Below the pieces are notes generated by a model. It was not told the origin of the DNA. It ran no database searches and worked only from the letters and a program-made list of their open reading frames with translations. The position numbers were made by a program, and so were the translations under genes. A stretch of DNA of 55,264 bases from Alphaproteobacteria bacterium (GTDB lineage: Bacteria > Pseudomonadota > Alphaproteobacteria > Sphingomonadales > Kordiimonadaceae). The stretch is from the NCBI GenBank assembly GCA_006226495.1, contig SBGU01000006.1, positions 1 through 55,264 on the forward strand. The letters run 5' to 3'. This document shows, piece after piece, positions 17,968 to 25,809 of this stretch; the stretch's first letter is position 1, and the number at the start of each line of letters is the position of its first letter.

Positions 17968-18710
17968 TCATCCTGCCCATGGTCGGTCGCAGCAGCCGCT
18001 TTACCAAGGCCGGCTACGACCGGCCCAAATATATGCTGGAAGCCCATGGCCGCAGCGTGCTTGAACATGTGATCGCAAGCTTCGAGGCTTGTTTTGGCAA
18101 GGAGCCCTTCCTGTTCATCACCCTGGCGGCAGACGGTGTTGCCGGGTTCATCGCCGGCGAATGTGCGAAGCTGGGCCTTGCACCCGACAGCTTCAGCATT
18201 GTCGAACTGGACGCCATGACCGAAGGTCAGGCCGAGACCATTGCCAAGGGTATTGCCGCATCGGGCATGGACCTGAACGACAGCATTTCAATTTTCAATA
18301 TCGACACCATTCGCCCGGGTTTCCGCTATCCGGATGAATATGCGCTGTCGGAAGTGGATGGGTATCTGGAAGTCTTCAACGGCGAAGGTGAGGGCTGGTC
18401 CTTTGTCGAGGCCGATACGGACAAGGGCAACTATGCGGCCCGGCGCGTTACCGAAAAGGTACGCATTTCCGACCTGTGTTCGACCGGTCTTTATTATTTC
18501 CGCACCGCGCAACTGTTCCTGGATGTCTATGAAAGCATCCGCAGTGTGCCGGCGGCAGAGTTGCAGGGCGGTGAACGGTATGTGGCGCCGCTCTATAACG
18601 TGCTGATCCAGCGCGGCGACGTGGTGCGCTATCACGAGATCGGCGCCGACGAGATCATCCTGTGCGGTATCCCCGAACAATATGAGGCCTTCAAGCGCAT
18701 GACGCTTTGA
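17964..18710 (+). CDS. Sugar nucleotidyltransferase, capsule type
   Basis: 248 residues, coupled to the fusion gene by an ATGA overlap. The N-terminal MVGRSSRFTKAGYDRPKYML is the nucleotidyltransferase signature (GxxxRFxxxGxxxPK), with Ser in place of Gly. IFNIDTIRPGFRYP carries the metal-binding Asp. It ends with a typical GIPEQYEAF segment. Likely role: activating a sugar phosphate or a non-sugar substituent from the neighbouring kinase and phosphatase. It is the last gene of the operon and a terminator follows. Confidence 0.85.
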   Translation: MIILPMVGRSSRFTKAGYDRPKYMLEAHGRSVLEHVIASFEACFGKEPFLFITLAADGVAGFIAGECAKLGLAPDSFSIVELDAMTEGQAETIAKGIAASGMDLNDSISIFNIDTIRPGFRYPDEYALSEVDGYLEVFNGEGEGWSFVEADTDKGNYAARRVTEKVRISDLCSTGLYYFRTAQLFLDVYESIRSVPAAELQGGERYVAPLYNVLIQRGDVVRYHEIGADEIILCGIPEQYEAFKRMTL

Positions 18711-18738
18711 TTGGCCGAAGCCGCAGCGAACCGGGAAT

Positions 18739-18765
18739 GGGGCCGCCGATGCGGCCCCTTTGTTT
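18739..18765 (+). terminator. Terminator of the 7481-18710 operon
   Basis: GGGGCCGC and GCGGCCCC form an 8-bp stem with a CGAT loop, followed by TTTGTTT. It lies 29 bases past the last stop of the plus-strand operon and just before the convergent gene end at 18790. Confidence 0.85.
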
Positions 18766-18789
18766 GTATGGCTGGCAGACCGATGCCGG

Positions 18790-21216
18790 TTATTTGGCTT
18801 TGGTCGTCTTTTCTTCATTGAGACTGCTGATCTGACGCTGCAGCGCGCGATTGCGGGTCAGAAGCTCCTTGACCGCCAGCTTGAGATCGAGCTCTGCCGC
18901 CTGGGTTTCGACCGGGTACACGAGCGATTGTACGCTGCCGTCGCGGAAGCGCAGCACCACCTTGATGGTGTCGCCGGTCTTGATCGGCGCCTCGCCGGAG
19001 GCGCTCCAGACATAGATGCCTTCACCGCTGGCGAGCGAGCCATTTTCGATGCCTTCCTGCTGGTAGGTGCCGGAAAACAGGAACTTGTCCTCGTGGAACA
19101 CGGCCACGGACGCGGGTTTTGGCGTCACCCAGCCGCTGACGCGCAGCTCCTCGAACGCTGAAATATATTGCGCCTGGATAATACCGCCATAGATGTCGCC
19201 GTGCAGGACACGGCTGTCATTGTCCTTTTGTTTTTCCGCCATCAGCGTGTCGAAGTCTGCACGTTCGAACAGCTCGAGCTTGGTGGCGCGCGAGGCGTTG
19301 TAGATTTTCCGGCCCGCGGCCTCGAAGGTTTCCTTGGCCTTGGCGAAAGCCTGTTCCTGCAGGTCGAGGCGCGGCATGGTCCATTTTTCGCCATCGGGGC
19401 GATAGCCCTTGTGGAAGTGGTTGACCTCGCCTTCGTTCACGATCACGGCTTCGCCCTTCACGGTCTTTTCGTCCGATACATTGTTGAAGGAAAAGCTGAA
19501 ATCGAGCCCGATCAGGTACAGTTCCTCGATCCCCATAAAATAGGCTAGCTGCATCATCAGATAGACAACAGTATAGCCGCCGGCAGCACCCTGGGTCAGG
19601 TCTTCGCCGAATTCGAAGATGCGCTGGTCGCCGTCATAGATCGGACGGCGGTTTTTCACAAAATAGGTATCCTTCAGGAACCCGTATTTCGCGCGCAGAT
19701 CTTCCGGGAAGAAATTGATGGTTGGCAGTTTGGACCAGTCGACATCGAAGGTTTCATACACCAGCGAGTCGATGATGGAATAATAGGTCGGGCGCCAGTC
19801 GGTTTCATCAAACGCCAGGGTGATCTTGTTGCAGGCGAAGGTGATTTCGTCCTTCAGCATGTCGAGATCGCTGACCTTCAGGCTTGGCCCCGTGGCCACA
19901 ATGAAGGCGCGGCGGCCCTTGTGAATATCCTTGAATTCGGCCAGCGACTGAAAATAGCGCTGGCTGGTGTTGGCGAAATAGGTGCCCTTTTGGGTCTGCA
20001 TCGGGTTCAGGCGATTGAGAGCAACACTGCGCCGGCCGCGGGTGGTGAAGGGCAACTGCACATAGATGCCGTTTGCCCGGTAGAACTGGTTCATCTGCGG
20101 GATCAGGATATCCTCGATATAACGTTCCTGCTTGAAGTTCTCGTTGTCGATGGTGTTGTTTGCACCATGGATGCGGTAGGCCCCCAAGGGGGTCGATATC
20201 GCCTTGGCATGGCCAAGGCTGATGGCGGCGCGGGTCAGGTAGCCGTCGGCACAGATGCGGAAGGCACGCGGGATCGGGTATACGGCGCGCAGGATTTCGG
20301 TCGGGAATGACAGGCCGGCGGTGGGCACAAACGGCCCCGGAATGCGCAGTTTTTCCTTGCGGGCATGGTTGATCACGTCACCTTCGATCAGGCACGACCG
20401 GAAGGGCTCGTGCGACAGTTGGTCGCCGTAACAGATGTTCAGGCCATGCTGGTACAGGGCATAAAGCCCGCTATCCTTGTTGGCTTCGAAGCTGGCGCGC
20501 ACGGTCTTGATCTTGTCGGCGAACCAGAAATCGTCAGCGTCCATCACGCAGGTCAGGTCGCCGCGCGCGGCCCGGATGCCGGAGTTGAAGGCGTGCCCCT
20601 GGCCGGCGTTATGGTCTTTCAGGATCAGTTCGATGCGCGGGTCCTGTTTCCGGTATTCCAGCAGGGTCTGGCGCGTGTTGTCGGTCGAGGCATCGTCGAT
20701 GATGATGAACTGGAAATTGCGGTCCGATTGCGCGAGCACGCTGTCGATCGCCGCCTTCAGATAGTGGCCGCCGTTATAGACGCCCAGGATCACCGTGGTC
20801 AGGCCGGCTTCCAGATTGTCGGGCCAGCAGTGCCGGCTGGCCAGCCGTTCGGTATTGTCGTCATAATCGATGATCAGGTTTTCAAGCTGTGACTGTTTGG
20901 CGATATCGAGCACAAAACTGTCAGCGGCGACCTCGGTTCCGTCCTTTTCCAGCACCAGCTCGAAGGTGGCTTTCTTCTTGGCCAGCACGGCTTCGGGCAG
21001 CAGGATCGTGCGGCGGAACCCGGTCAGGTCCTGTTGCGGTACCTTGAAATGGTCATTGACGTCGGGGCGTGCCTGATTGGCGCTGATCCGGGAATAGAGC
21101 ACACCGTCAACTTTCAACAGCGCCTGGTGCCCGGCCTTCGGCAAACACCAGCCGACGGCGATGACGCTGCTTTGTGTGATGAAAATAATATTCTCAAGTT
21201 TCAGTAAATCACTCAT
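18790..21216 (-). CDS. Multi-domain GT2-DUF115 protein with coiled-coil tail
   Basis: 808 residues with at least four modules. First is an N-terminal beta-rich region (1-110). A GT2 domain spans about 138-370 (TVILGVYNGGHYLKAAIDSV, IIIDDASTDNT, VMDADDFW at 224-231). A DUF115/MptE-like domain spans about 435-655 (FIVATGPSLKVSDLDML, IGLDFSFSFNN). A second beta-rich region covers 670-770 (WVTPKPASVAVFHEDKF), followed by a predicted coiled coil at 772-804. A sugar transferase fused to a Maf-type domain suggests modification of a protein or carrier-bound glycan. It is convergent with the preceding operon and last of a minus-strand run of five genes. Confidence 0.82.
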   Translation of the reverse strand: MSDLLKLENIIFITQSSVIAVGWCLPKAGHQALLKVDGVLYSRISANQARPDVNDHFKVPQQDLTGFRRTILLPEAVLAKKKATFELVLEKDGTEVAADSFVLDIAKQSQLENLIIDYDDNTERLASRHCWPDNLEAGLTTVILGVYNGGHYLKAAIDSVLAQSDRNFQFIIIDDASTDNTRQTLLEYRKQDPRIELILKDHNAGQGHAFNSGIRAARGDLTCVMDADDFWFADKIKTVRASFEANKDSGLYALYQHGLNICYGDQLSHEPFRSCLIEGDVINHARKEKLRIPGPFVPTAGLSFPTEILRAVYPIPRAFRICADGYLTRAAISLGHAKAISTPLGAYRIHGANNTIDNENFKQERYIEDILIPQMNQFYRANGIYVQLPFTTRGRRSVALNRLNPMQTQKGTYFANTSQRYFQSLAEFKDIHKGRRAFIVATGPSLKVSDLDMLKDEITFACNKITLAFDETDWRPTYYSIIDSLVYETFDVDWSKLPTINFFPEDLRAKYGFLKDTYFVKNRRPIYDGDQRIFEFGEDLTQGAAGGYTVVYLMMQLAYFMGIEELYLIGLDFSFSFNNVSDEKTVKGEAVIVNEGEVNHFHKGYRPDGEKWTMPRLDLQEQAFAKAKETFEAAGRKIYNASRATKLELFERADFDTLMAEKQKDNDSRVLHGDIYGGIIQAQYISAFEELRVSGWVTPKPASVAVFHEDKFLFSGTYQQEGIENGSLASGEGIYVWSASGEAPIKTGDTIKVVLRFRDGSVQSLVYPVETQAAELDLKLAVKELLTRNRALQRQISSLNEEKTTKAK

Positions 21217-21278
21217 GCCCGATCCTCAGAAAAATCCCGATGGTACTGTTTATATTACAACAGCCGCACGTTGGAAGG

Positions 21279-22097
21279 CTAATGGCCTGATGCGGCTTCA
21301 AAAGTTCGGGTCAGCGCCTGCCGCCCGGCGCGCCGGTCCGACAGGAAACGTTCCCGATATTCCTGGTTCTTGGCCGTCGCCACCTTGCCATATTCGGTTT
21401 TGACCACAATCTTGTCAGGTTCGGGGCGGCCCAGGTAGGCAAAGACCGATTTCATGACCGCCTCTGCCCCTGTGGCCAGGTCCTCGTAAAAAATGCGCAG
21501 CGGGCGAATGTTTTCCGACAGGAAAAAATTCTCCCACACGGTCTCCATTTTCAGCAGGTGTTCGAGGTGCGCCTCAATGCCTTCATAGGAATAACAGACG
21601 TCGGCGACCGCCTGCCGGTGTTCGCTATAGGTGGTGTGGAAATAGCGGCTTTCGGTCGCGATATAGCGGGAAATCGCCTGGTTCAGCCGGTCGCGGCGGC
21701 TGAGATAGATATAGCGCGCCGCACTCAGATAATGGTCGTAGGCGCCAAGATAATAGAGCGGCATGAACTGCATCCAGTCCACCTTGGACGAAAAGACCGG
21801 GCCGGGTGCCGTGTTGCTGTCGATCACATGGCGCACAAAATCCTCGAAGGAGGTAAGGCCATGTTCGGCGACCGTTTCCTCGATCTGCCCGCCGGTGTAA
21901 CGGAAATGTTCATGCGCGAGGCCAAGGCCGTTGTCGCGCAACAGCGAGCCGAAATAATGGCTGCCGGAACGCGGGGTCATGCATACCATGATCATCGGCA
22001 GCCCGCTGTAGGGTGCGCCCCGGAACGGTTTCGCAGGCACGACGCCGCTTACAAACCCGCAGGTGCGCCGAACATGGGCGTCGTCGTTACCGAACAT
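21279..22097 (-). CDS. Stf0-type sulfotransferase
   Basis: Transfers sulfate from PAPS to a carbohydrate hydroxyl; the Stf0 family includes trehalose 2-sulfotransferase and LPS/Nod-factor-like sulfotransferases. The 5'-phosphosulfate loop is CMTPRSGSHYFGSLLRDNG (about residues 39-57). The 3'-phosphate region is YIYLSRRDRLNQAISRYIA, and the downstream FYEDLATGAEAVMKSV is typical. The start chosen is the ATG at 22097, preceded by GGGGAGGT at good spacing; the open frame begins 16 codons earlier without a ribosome-binding site. The protein is 272 residues. Confidence 0.88.
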   Translation of the reverse strand: MFGNDDAHVRRTCGFVSGVVPAKPFRGAPYSGLPMIMVCMTPRSGSHYFGSLLRDNGLGLAHEHFRYTGGQIEETVAEHGLTSFEDFVRHVIDSNTAPGPVFSSKVDWMQFMPLYYLGAYDHYLSAARYIYLSRRDRLNQAISRYIATESRYFHTTYSEHRQAVADVCYSYEGIEAHLEHLLKMETVWENFFLSENIRPLRIFYEDLATGAEAVMKSVFAYLGRPEPDKIVVKTEYGKVATAKNQEYRERFLSDRRAGRQALTRTFEAASGH

Positions 22098-22218
22098 CAA
22101 TACCTCCCCGATGGCCAGGCGGTGCCGGCCGGATATGCAATTCATCTAAATATGGCCTGATTATACAGGCCAAATCCTGTTCGTGAATGCCTGACTGCGT
22201 TCGCCCGCGGCTTCTTCA

Positions 22219-23805
22219 TCAGGGATGGCTGAAAAGGGTTTCCAGCATGGCTTCCGAGAAGCCGTTTTCCCGCGCCCGGCCTTGCCAGTGGTCGGCCTGT
22301 TCGCCCAGCGGGTCGTCGATCCAGCCGTCCCTGTACATCAGGGACAGCACATGTTGCGCCAGCGGTACATTCTTGTAGGCAGCAATGCCGGCCCAGTGCG
22401 CAGCGTGCTGCCGGTTGCCTTTGTCCAGCGCGCCGGCATGCACAAGCCAGCCGAACCGGGCCGCAGCGTCATGGTTGCCGCGTTCCGCCGCCCGCAACAG
22501 GAAAAAACCGGCCAGCCGGCGCCGTGCCGCATCATCCGGGCCCGCTGCCAGAATGGCGTCGCCGATTCGTCCGTAGATGGTGCCGGAATCGGCGCCCTGC
22601 CGCAGGCTTTTGAAGGCGTCTTCGACCAGCGCCAGATCGTCGGCCTGAATGTCGGACACGCCGCTCGCGCGTTCCAGCATGTCCCGCAGGCCATGGCCGT
22701 TCGCGCCCCCCGCGAACGGCGTGCCATCGCCGGTTCTGTACACGGGCGGTGTTACCAGCGGGATATCATTGTCGCCCCTGAGCGCGGCCAGTTCGGCGGC
22801 CAGCCCGTCGCTCCAGGCAGGCAGCGCGGCGACGCCTTTGCGCTTCAGCGCCTTCAGTGCGGCCTGCAGTTGCCGGTTGTCTGCCGTATCAGGCAGCGTG
22901 CCGGTTACCAGTTGGTCCAGCGCTTCCTGGCAATTGAAGGTGGCCAATGTGGTCGTGAAATTGGGTTTGCTCGCCCCGGTGCCACAGCGCACGCCGCTGG
23001 TATTACCCGCGCCGAGGGCAGCATGCAGGCCGATGTCGCCGTCATAGTCGCGGCTGTCGACGATGCGGATATTGTTGTGGAGGCATACCCAGTAGAAGGC
23101 GAACAGCCGCACCAGCGCGTCGGGCAGCGGCTTTTCGCTGCGCACGGCATCGATGACATGGGTCGAAAGCCCCAGGATATGGATATTCTCGTAGAAGGCA
23201 CCCAGTTCAGGGAAGGCAGTCAGAAACGGATGGGTCCAGAGACGCTGTTCGGCGCCGAAGCCATGGAACAGGCTGTCGTAGCGACCGTCGAAATGCACCA
23301 TCTTCATCAGGTCTTCCTTCAGCCCGTAATAGGCGAAGTCGGTGGCATAGAAGGGCACGCTTGCAAGCACGGCCATGGCGGCAACCCGCCGGCGGAACAC
23401 CGGTTTTATGGCGCCATAGCGACAGGTGGCCTCGGGCCCTGCAGCGATGATGGAACGGAAGCTTTTCAGAAGGTGGGCACTGCGATCGGTACGGCCCCGC
23501 CAGACAGCCGCGCCGTCCGGAATGGCCCTGAGGCCGGCCAGGGTGGCCTTGTGTTGCGCCCAGGCATGGCCGCGCACATCGGTATCGGGGGCGGTTGATT
23601 CAACCAGGATCACGCCATCGCGTTCCAGTTGCTGCCTGAGGCCGGGTATATTGTCCACCTCGTTATGCCAGGTGGACAGGACAATGCCATCAAACAGGCC
23701 GGACGCGCGCTCCTCCTGCAGATGCCCCAGGGTCAGCAGGCATTCTAGCTCGTCTCTGACAAGCCCGCAAACCAGAGCAAAATTGTGTTTCCGCGCGCCG
23801 AACAT
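22219..23805 (-). CDS. WavE-like glycan protein with C-terminal Sel1-like repeats (paralog A)
   Basis: 528 residues. The N-terminal half has a weak but recognisable resemblance to WavE-type LPS-synthesis proteins: GIVLSTWHNEVDNI at 40-53, then a WRGRTDR motif at 102-108 in the place of the WavE K-x-R-T-D. YYGLKEDL at 159-166 is shared with the gene at 24161. The last hundred residues look like helical Sel1-like/TPR repeats (FFLLRAAERGNHDAAARFGW, then AAHWAGIAAYKNVPLAQHVL). The reaction is unknown. It forms a paralogous pair with the next upstream gene and lies between the Stf0 sulfotransferase and a repeat-derived remnant. Confidence 0.6.
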   Translation of the reverse strand: MFGARKHNFALVCGLVRDELECLLTLGHLQEERASGLFDGIVLSTWHNEVDNIPGLRQQLERDGVILVESTAPDTDVRGHAWAQHKATLAGLRAIPDGAAVWRGRTDRSAHLLKSFRSIIAAGPEATCRYGAIKPVFRRRVAAMAVLASVPFYATDFAYYGLKEDLMKMVHFDGRYDSLFHGFGAEQRLWTHPFLTAFPELGAFYENIHILGLSTHVIDAVRSEKPLPDALVRLFAFYWVCLHNNIRIVDSRDYDGDIGLHAALGAGNTSGVRCGTGASKPNFTTTLATFNCQEALDQLVTGTLPDTADNRQLQAALKALKRKGVAALPAWSDGLAAELAALRGDNDIPLVTPPVYRTGDGTPFAGGANGHGLRDMLERASGVSDIQADDLALVEDAFKSLRQGADSGTIYGRIGDAILAAGPDDAARRRLAGFFLLRAAERGNHDAAARFGWLVHAGALDKGNRQHAAHWAGIAAYKNVPLAQHVLSLMYRDGWIDDPLGEQADHWQGRARENGFSEAMLETLFSHP

Positions 23806-23933
23806 AGCTCGAATCCAGTCGCCAAAGGCAGTTCAACCCTTGCGGGCCCCGCTCCCGCATGCCTGTTTCTGTGTAACGGCGTCAGTGGTTAATTACAAGT
23901 TGTGGTCTTGTTATGACAGCCGGGGCGGGCGCT

Positions 23934-24023
23934 CTATTGTTCCAGCAGCATTTCAGGCGTGAAGCCGCTTTGTACAGCGCGTTCGGCCCAGGTGGCAGCC
24001 TCACGGTCGCATGGTTCTGTCAA
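23934..24023 (-). pseudogene. Remnant of a third WavE/Sel1-like paralog (C-terminal end)
   Basis: The minus-strand frame ending at 23934 reads DREAATWAERAVQSGFTPEM and then LLEQ-stop. It aligns with the end of paralog A (GEQADHWQGRARENGFSEAM, then LETLF), with about 8 of 24 positions identical including W, R, A, G, F, M and L. Upstream of this the frame shows no further similarity and there is no convincing start or ribosome-binding site. I read it as the surviving tail of a deleted third copy. A short expressed peptide cannot be excluded. Confidence 0.45.
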
Positions 24024-24069
24024 TTGGCTGTGGGCGGGGCCTGCAGCAATGCCGCCACTCCGGGGCGTC

Positions 24070-24105
24070 AACAAGCAAGTCCCCACGGGAACATGCTTGT
24101 TTTTC
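24070..24105. other. Two-tier stem-loop in the paralog gap
   Basis: Outer arms AACAAGCA and TGCTTGTT (8 bp) enclose inner arms TCCC and GGGA around a CAC loop. A run of T follows on the plus strand, so it could terminate plus-strand transcription, although no plus-strand gene precedes it. On the minus strand it is about 55 bases past the stop of paralog B and could act as a weak transcript end. The palindrome CTGGTGCACCAG (24105-24116) directly adjoins it. Confidence 0.45.
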
Positions 24106-24160
24106 TGGTGCACCAGTGAAGGCGGCATCAAGTGCAATGACATCGGCGCCCGGATTGCCG

Positions 24161-25696
24161 TCAGCGGGCACCTGAATGCCGTTCGGCGCGGGCCATCCAG
24201 TCCTGCCAGTCGTCCTTAACCGTCTCAAGCGTGTTATGCTGCAGGATATTGGCCAGCGCCCGCTGGGCTTCCGGGTCTTCGCGCACGGCGGCCTTGCGGT
24301 ACCACTGGGCCGCTTCCTCAAGATTGCCGATACTTTCCAGCACTTCCGCCCAGGCCTTCTCCGCCGGGCGGTAACGGCCCTCGGCCGCAAGCCGCAGCCA
24401 TAGCCGTGCCATGCTATTGTCCGCGCGGCCGAAATCGCCTGTGCGGTAGCGTTCGGCAATCTCGAAATACAGGACCGACAATTCCTTGCTGCCTGCATTT
24501 TCGGTCAGCAGGCGTGTAATGATTTCCTTTTCCTCGTCCGCGACGTCGGCAAAAATATCGAAGAAGGATACATCAAGGAAACTGTCGTCAGGCGTTTGGT
24601 CGGGCAGGGTGCCCTCGGTCGCAACACGCATGATCGCGCCGGGGTCGTTGCCGATGGGCTGATCCTTGAAATAGGCACTATGGTCGGCCGTCAGCTCGGT
24701 GGCCGGGATGATCCGCTGCACATAACCTGGCGCGGCCATGCGTGCCAGCGCCGCCTTCAGGCTGCTGCCCGTGCCTTCGGCATCATCCTTGAAGTCGCCG
24801 CTGATGAACTGCGCGACCGCCGAGTTGCTGAAACAGGCCACATGTTTGGTCAGGGTCATGGGCACCAGTTTGCCGACAGGGTGTTGCCCGACACCCAGAA
24901 GGCCAAGGAGGCTAAGCTCCTGCGGCCTGTGGTCGGGCGAGCTGATGTCGAAATTATGATGAATAACCAGCAGGTTCGCGGCCAGTACATCCATTATTGC
25001 CGGCGATATCCTGTGAAGGGCGCCTTCAGCGGCCCGGTCTGCAACAAAGCCTGAAACGGCGCGGCAGTTATAGTTTTCCAGATACTGCCGGAAAATATTG
25101 AGCCTGCGGATGAACGGCTGGGAAAACCAGCGGATTTCCGCATTGATGCTGCCCGGGAAACAGGCCCATTCATAATAAAGGTCCATGTTTGCAAGGCAGG
25201 CCAGGTCTTCCTTCAGGCCGTAGAATACCAGATCGGAAAAATTGAACGGCATGGTCACGGAGACGCTCTGGACCGCCACCTTGGCACGGAATATCTGAAA
25301 CGGGGCATTGCCTGCCGCAGGTGTCGGCTGCGGTGCCGGGCCCACTTTCAGCCGTTCAACATAATATTGCAGCCTGTGGGCGGCCTTGTCCGACCGCAGC
25401 TTCAGCACGGCACTGCCATCGGGACAGACAGCCAGGCCTGCGGCAAACAGGCGGTGCTGCCGGAACGTCTGGCCGTTGCCACCGTCCTGCAGGGACGGGA
25501 CTTCGACCATGGTGATGCCGCGCGCCAGAAGCCGTTGTTTCAGCTCGGGTGTCGCGCCCTGGTCGTCATTCCAGGTGGCAACCACAATACCGGCTACAAG
25601 GCCCTGCCGGCGCAACGCCAGGACGGCATTGATGGTGATCTCGAATTCCGGGATCGAGCGGATGGCACCGCAGATCAGGGCCCAGTTTTGCTGCAT
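24161..25696 (-). CDS. WavE-like glycan protein with Sel1-like repeats (paralog B)
   Basis: 511 residues from the ATG at 25696 (MQQNWALICG); a TTG five codons upstream is less likely because it sits in the GGGGACAAG ribosome-binding region. It shares its layout with paralog A: GIVVATWNDDQG at 36-47, LKLRSDKAAH at 99-108 and FYGLKEDL at 158-165. The tail has Sel1-like repeats (MARLWLRLAAEGRYRPAEKA, then AAQWYRKAAVREDPEAQRAL). The function is unknown; the family resemblance points to LPS/surface glycan synthesis. It follows manC by about 110 bases on the same strand. Confidence 0.6.
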   Translation of the reverse strand: MQQNWALICGAIRSIPEFEITINAVLALRRQGLVAGIVVATWNDDQGATPELKQRLLARGITMVEVPSLQDGGNGQTFRQHRLFAAGLAVCPDGSAVLKLRSDKAAHRLQYYVERLKVGPAPQPTPAAGNAPFQIFRAKVAVQSVSVTMPFNFSDLVFYGLKEDLACLANMDLYYEWACFPGSINAEIRWFSQPFIRRLNIFRQYLENYNCRAVSGFVADRAAEGALHRISPAIMDVLAANLLVIHHNFDISSPDHRPQELSLLGLLGVGQHPVGKLVPMTLTKHVACFSNSAVAQFISGDFKDDAEGTGSSLKAALARMAAPGYVQRIIPATELTADHSAYFKDQPIGNDPGAIMRVATEGTLPDQTPDDSFLDVSFFDIFADVADEEKEIITRLLTENAGSKELSVLYFEIAERYRTGDFGRADNSMARLWLRLAAEGRYRPAEKAWAEVLESIGNLEEAAQWYRKAAVREDPEAQRALANILQHNTLETVKDDWQDWMARAERHSGAR

Positions 25697-25809
25697 GCGA
25701 CTTGTCCCCAAGAGTGCAGTATTTATCTGGCTGGACGCTAGAAGATGTCGCGCAATTGGTCAAATTGCACGAAAACTTTTAACGATCAGCGGCCCCGCGG
25801 CGTGAAAGG

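Larger units (their letters stand above)
23806..24160. other. 355-base intergenic stretch between paralogs A and B
   Basis: No intact gene is seen. It contains a minus-strand remnant resembling the C-terminus of paralog A (23934-24023), a stem-loop (24070-24105) and a 12-base palindrome (24105-24116). Positions 23880-23925 are AT-richer and could hold the promoter of the gene starting at 23805, but no clear -35/-10 pair was found. Confidence 0.5.
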
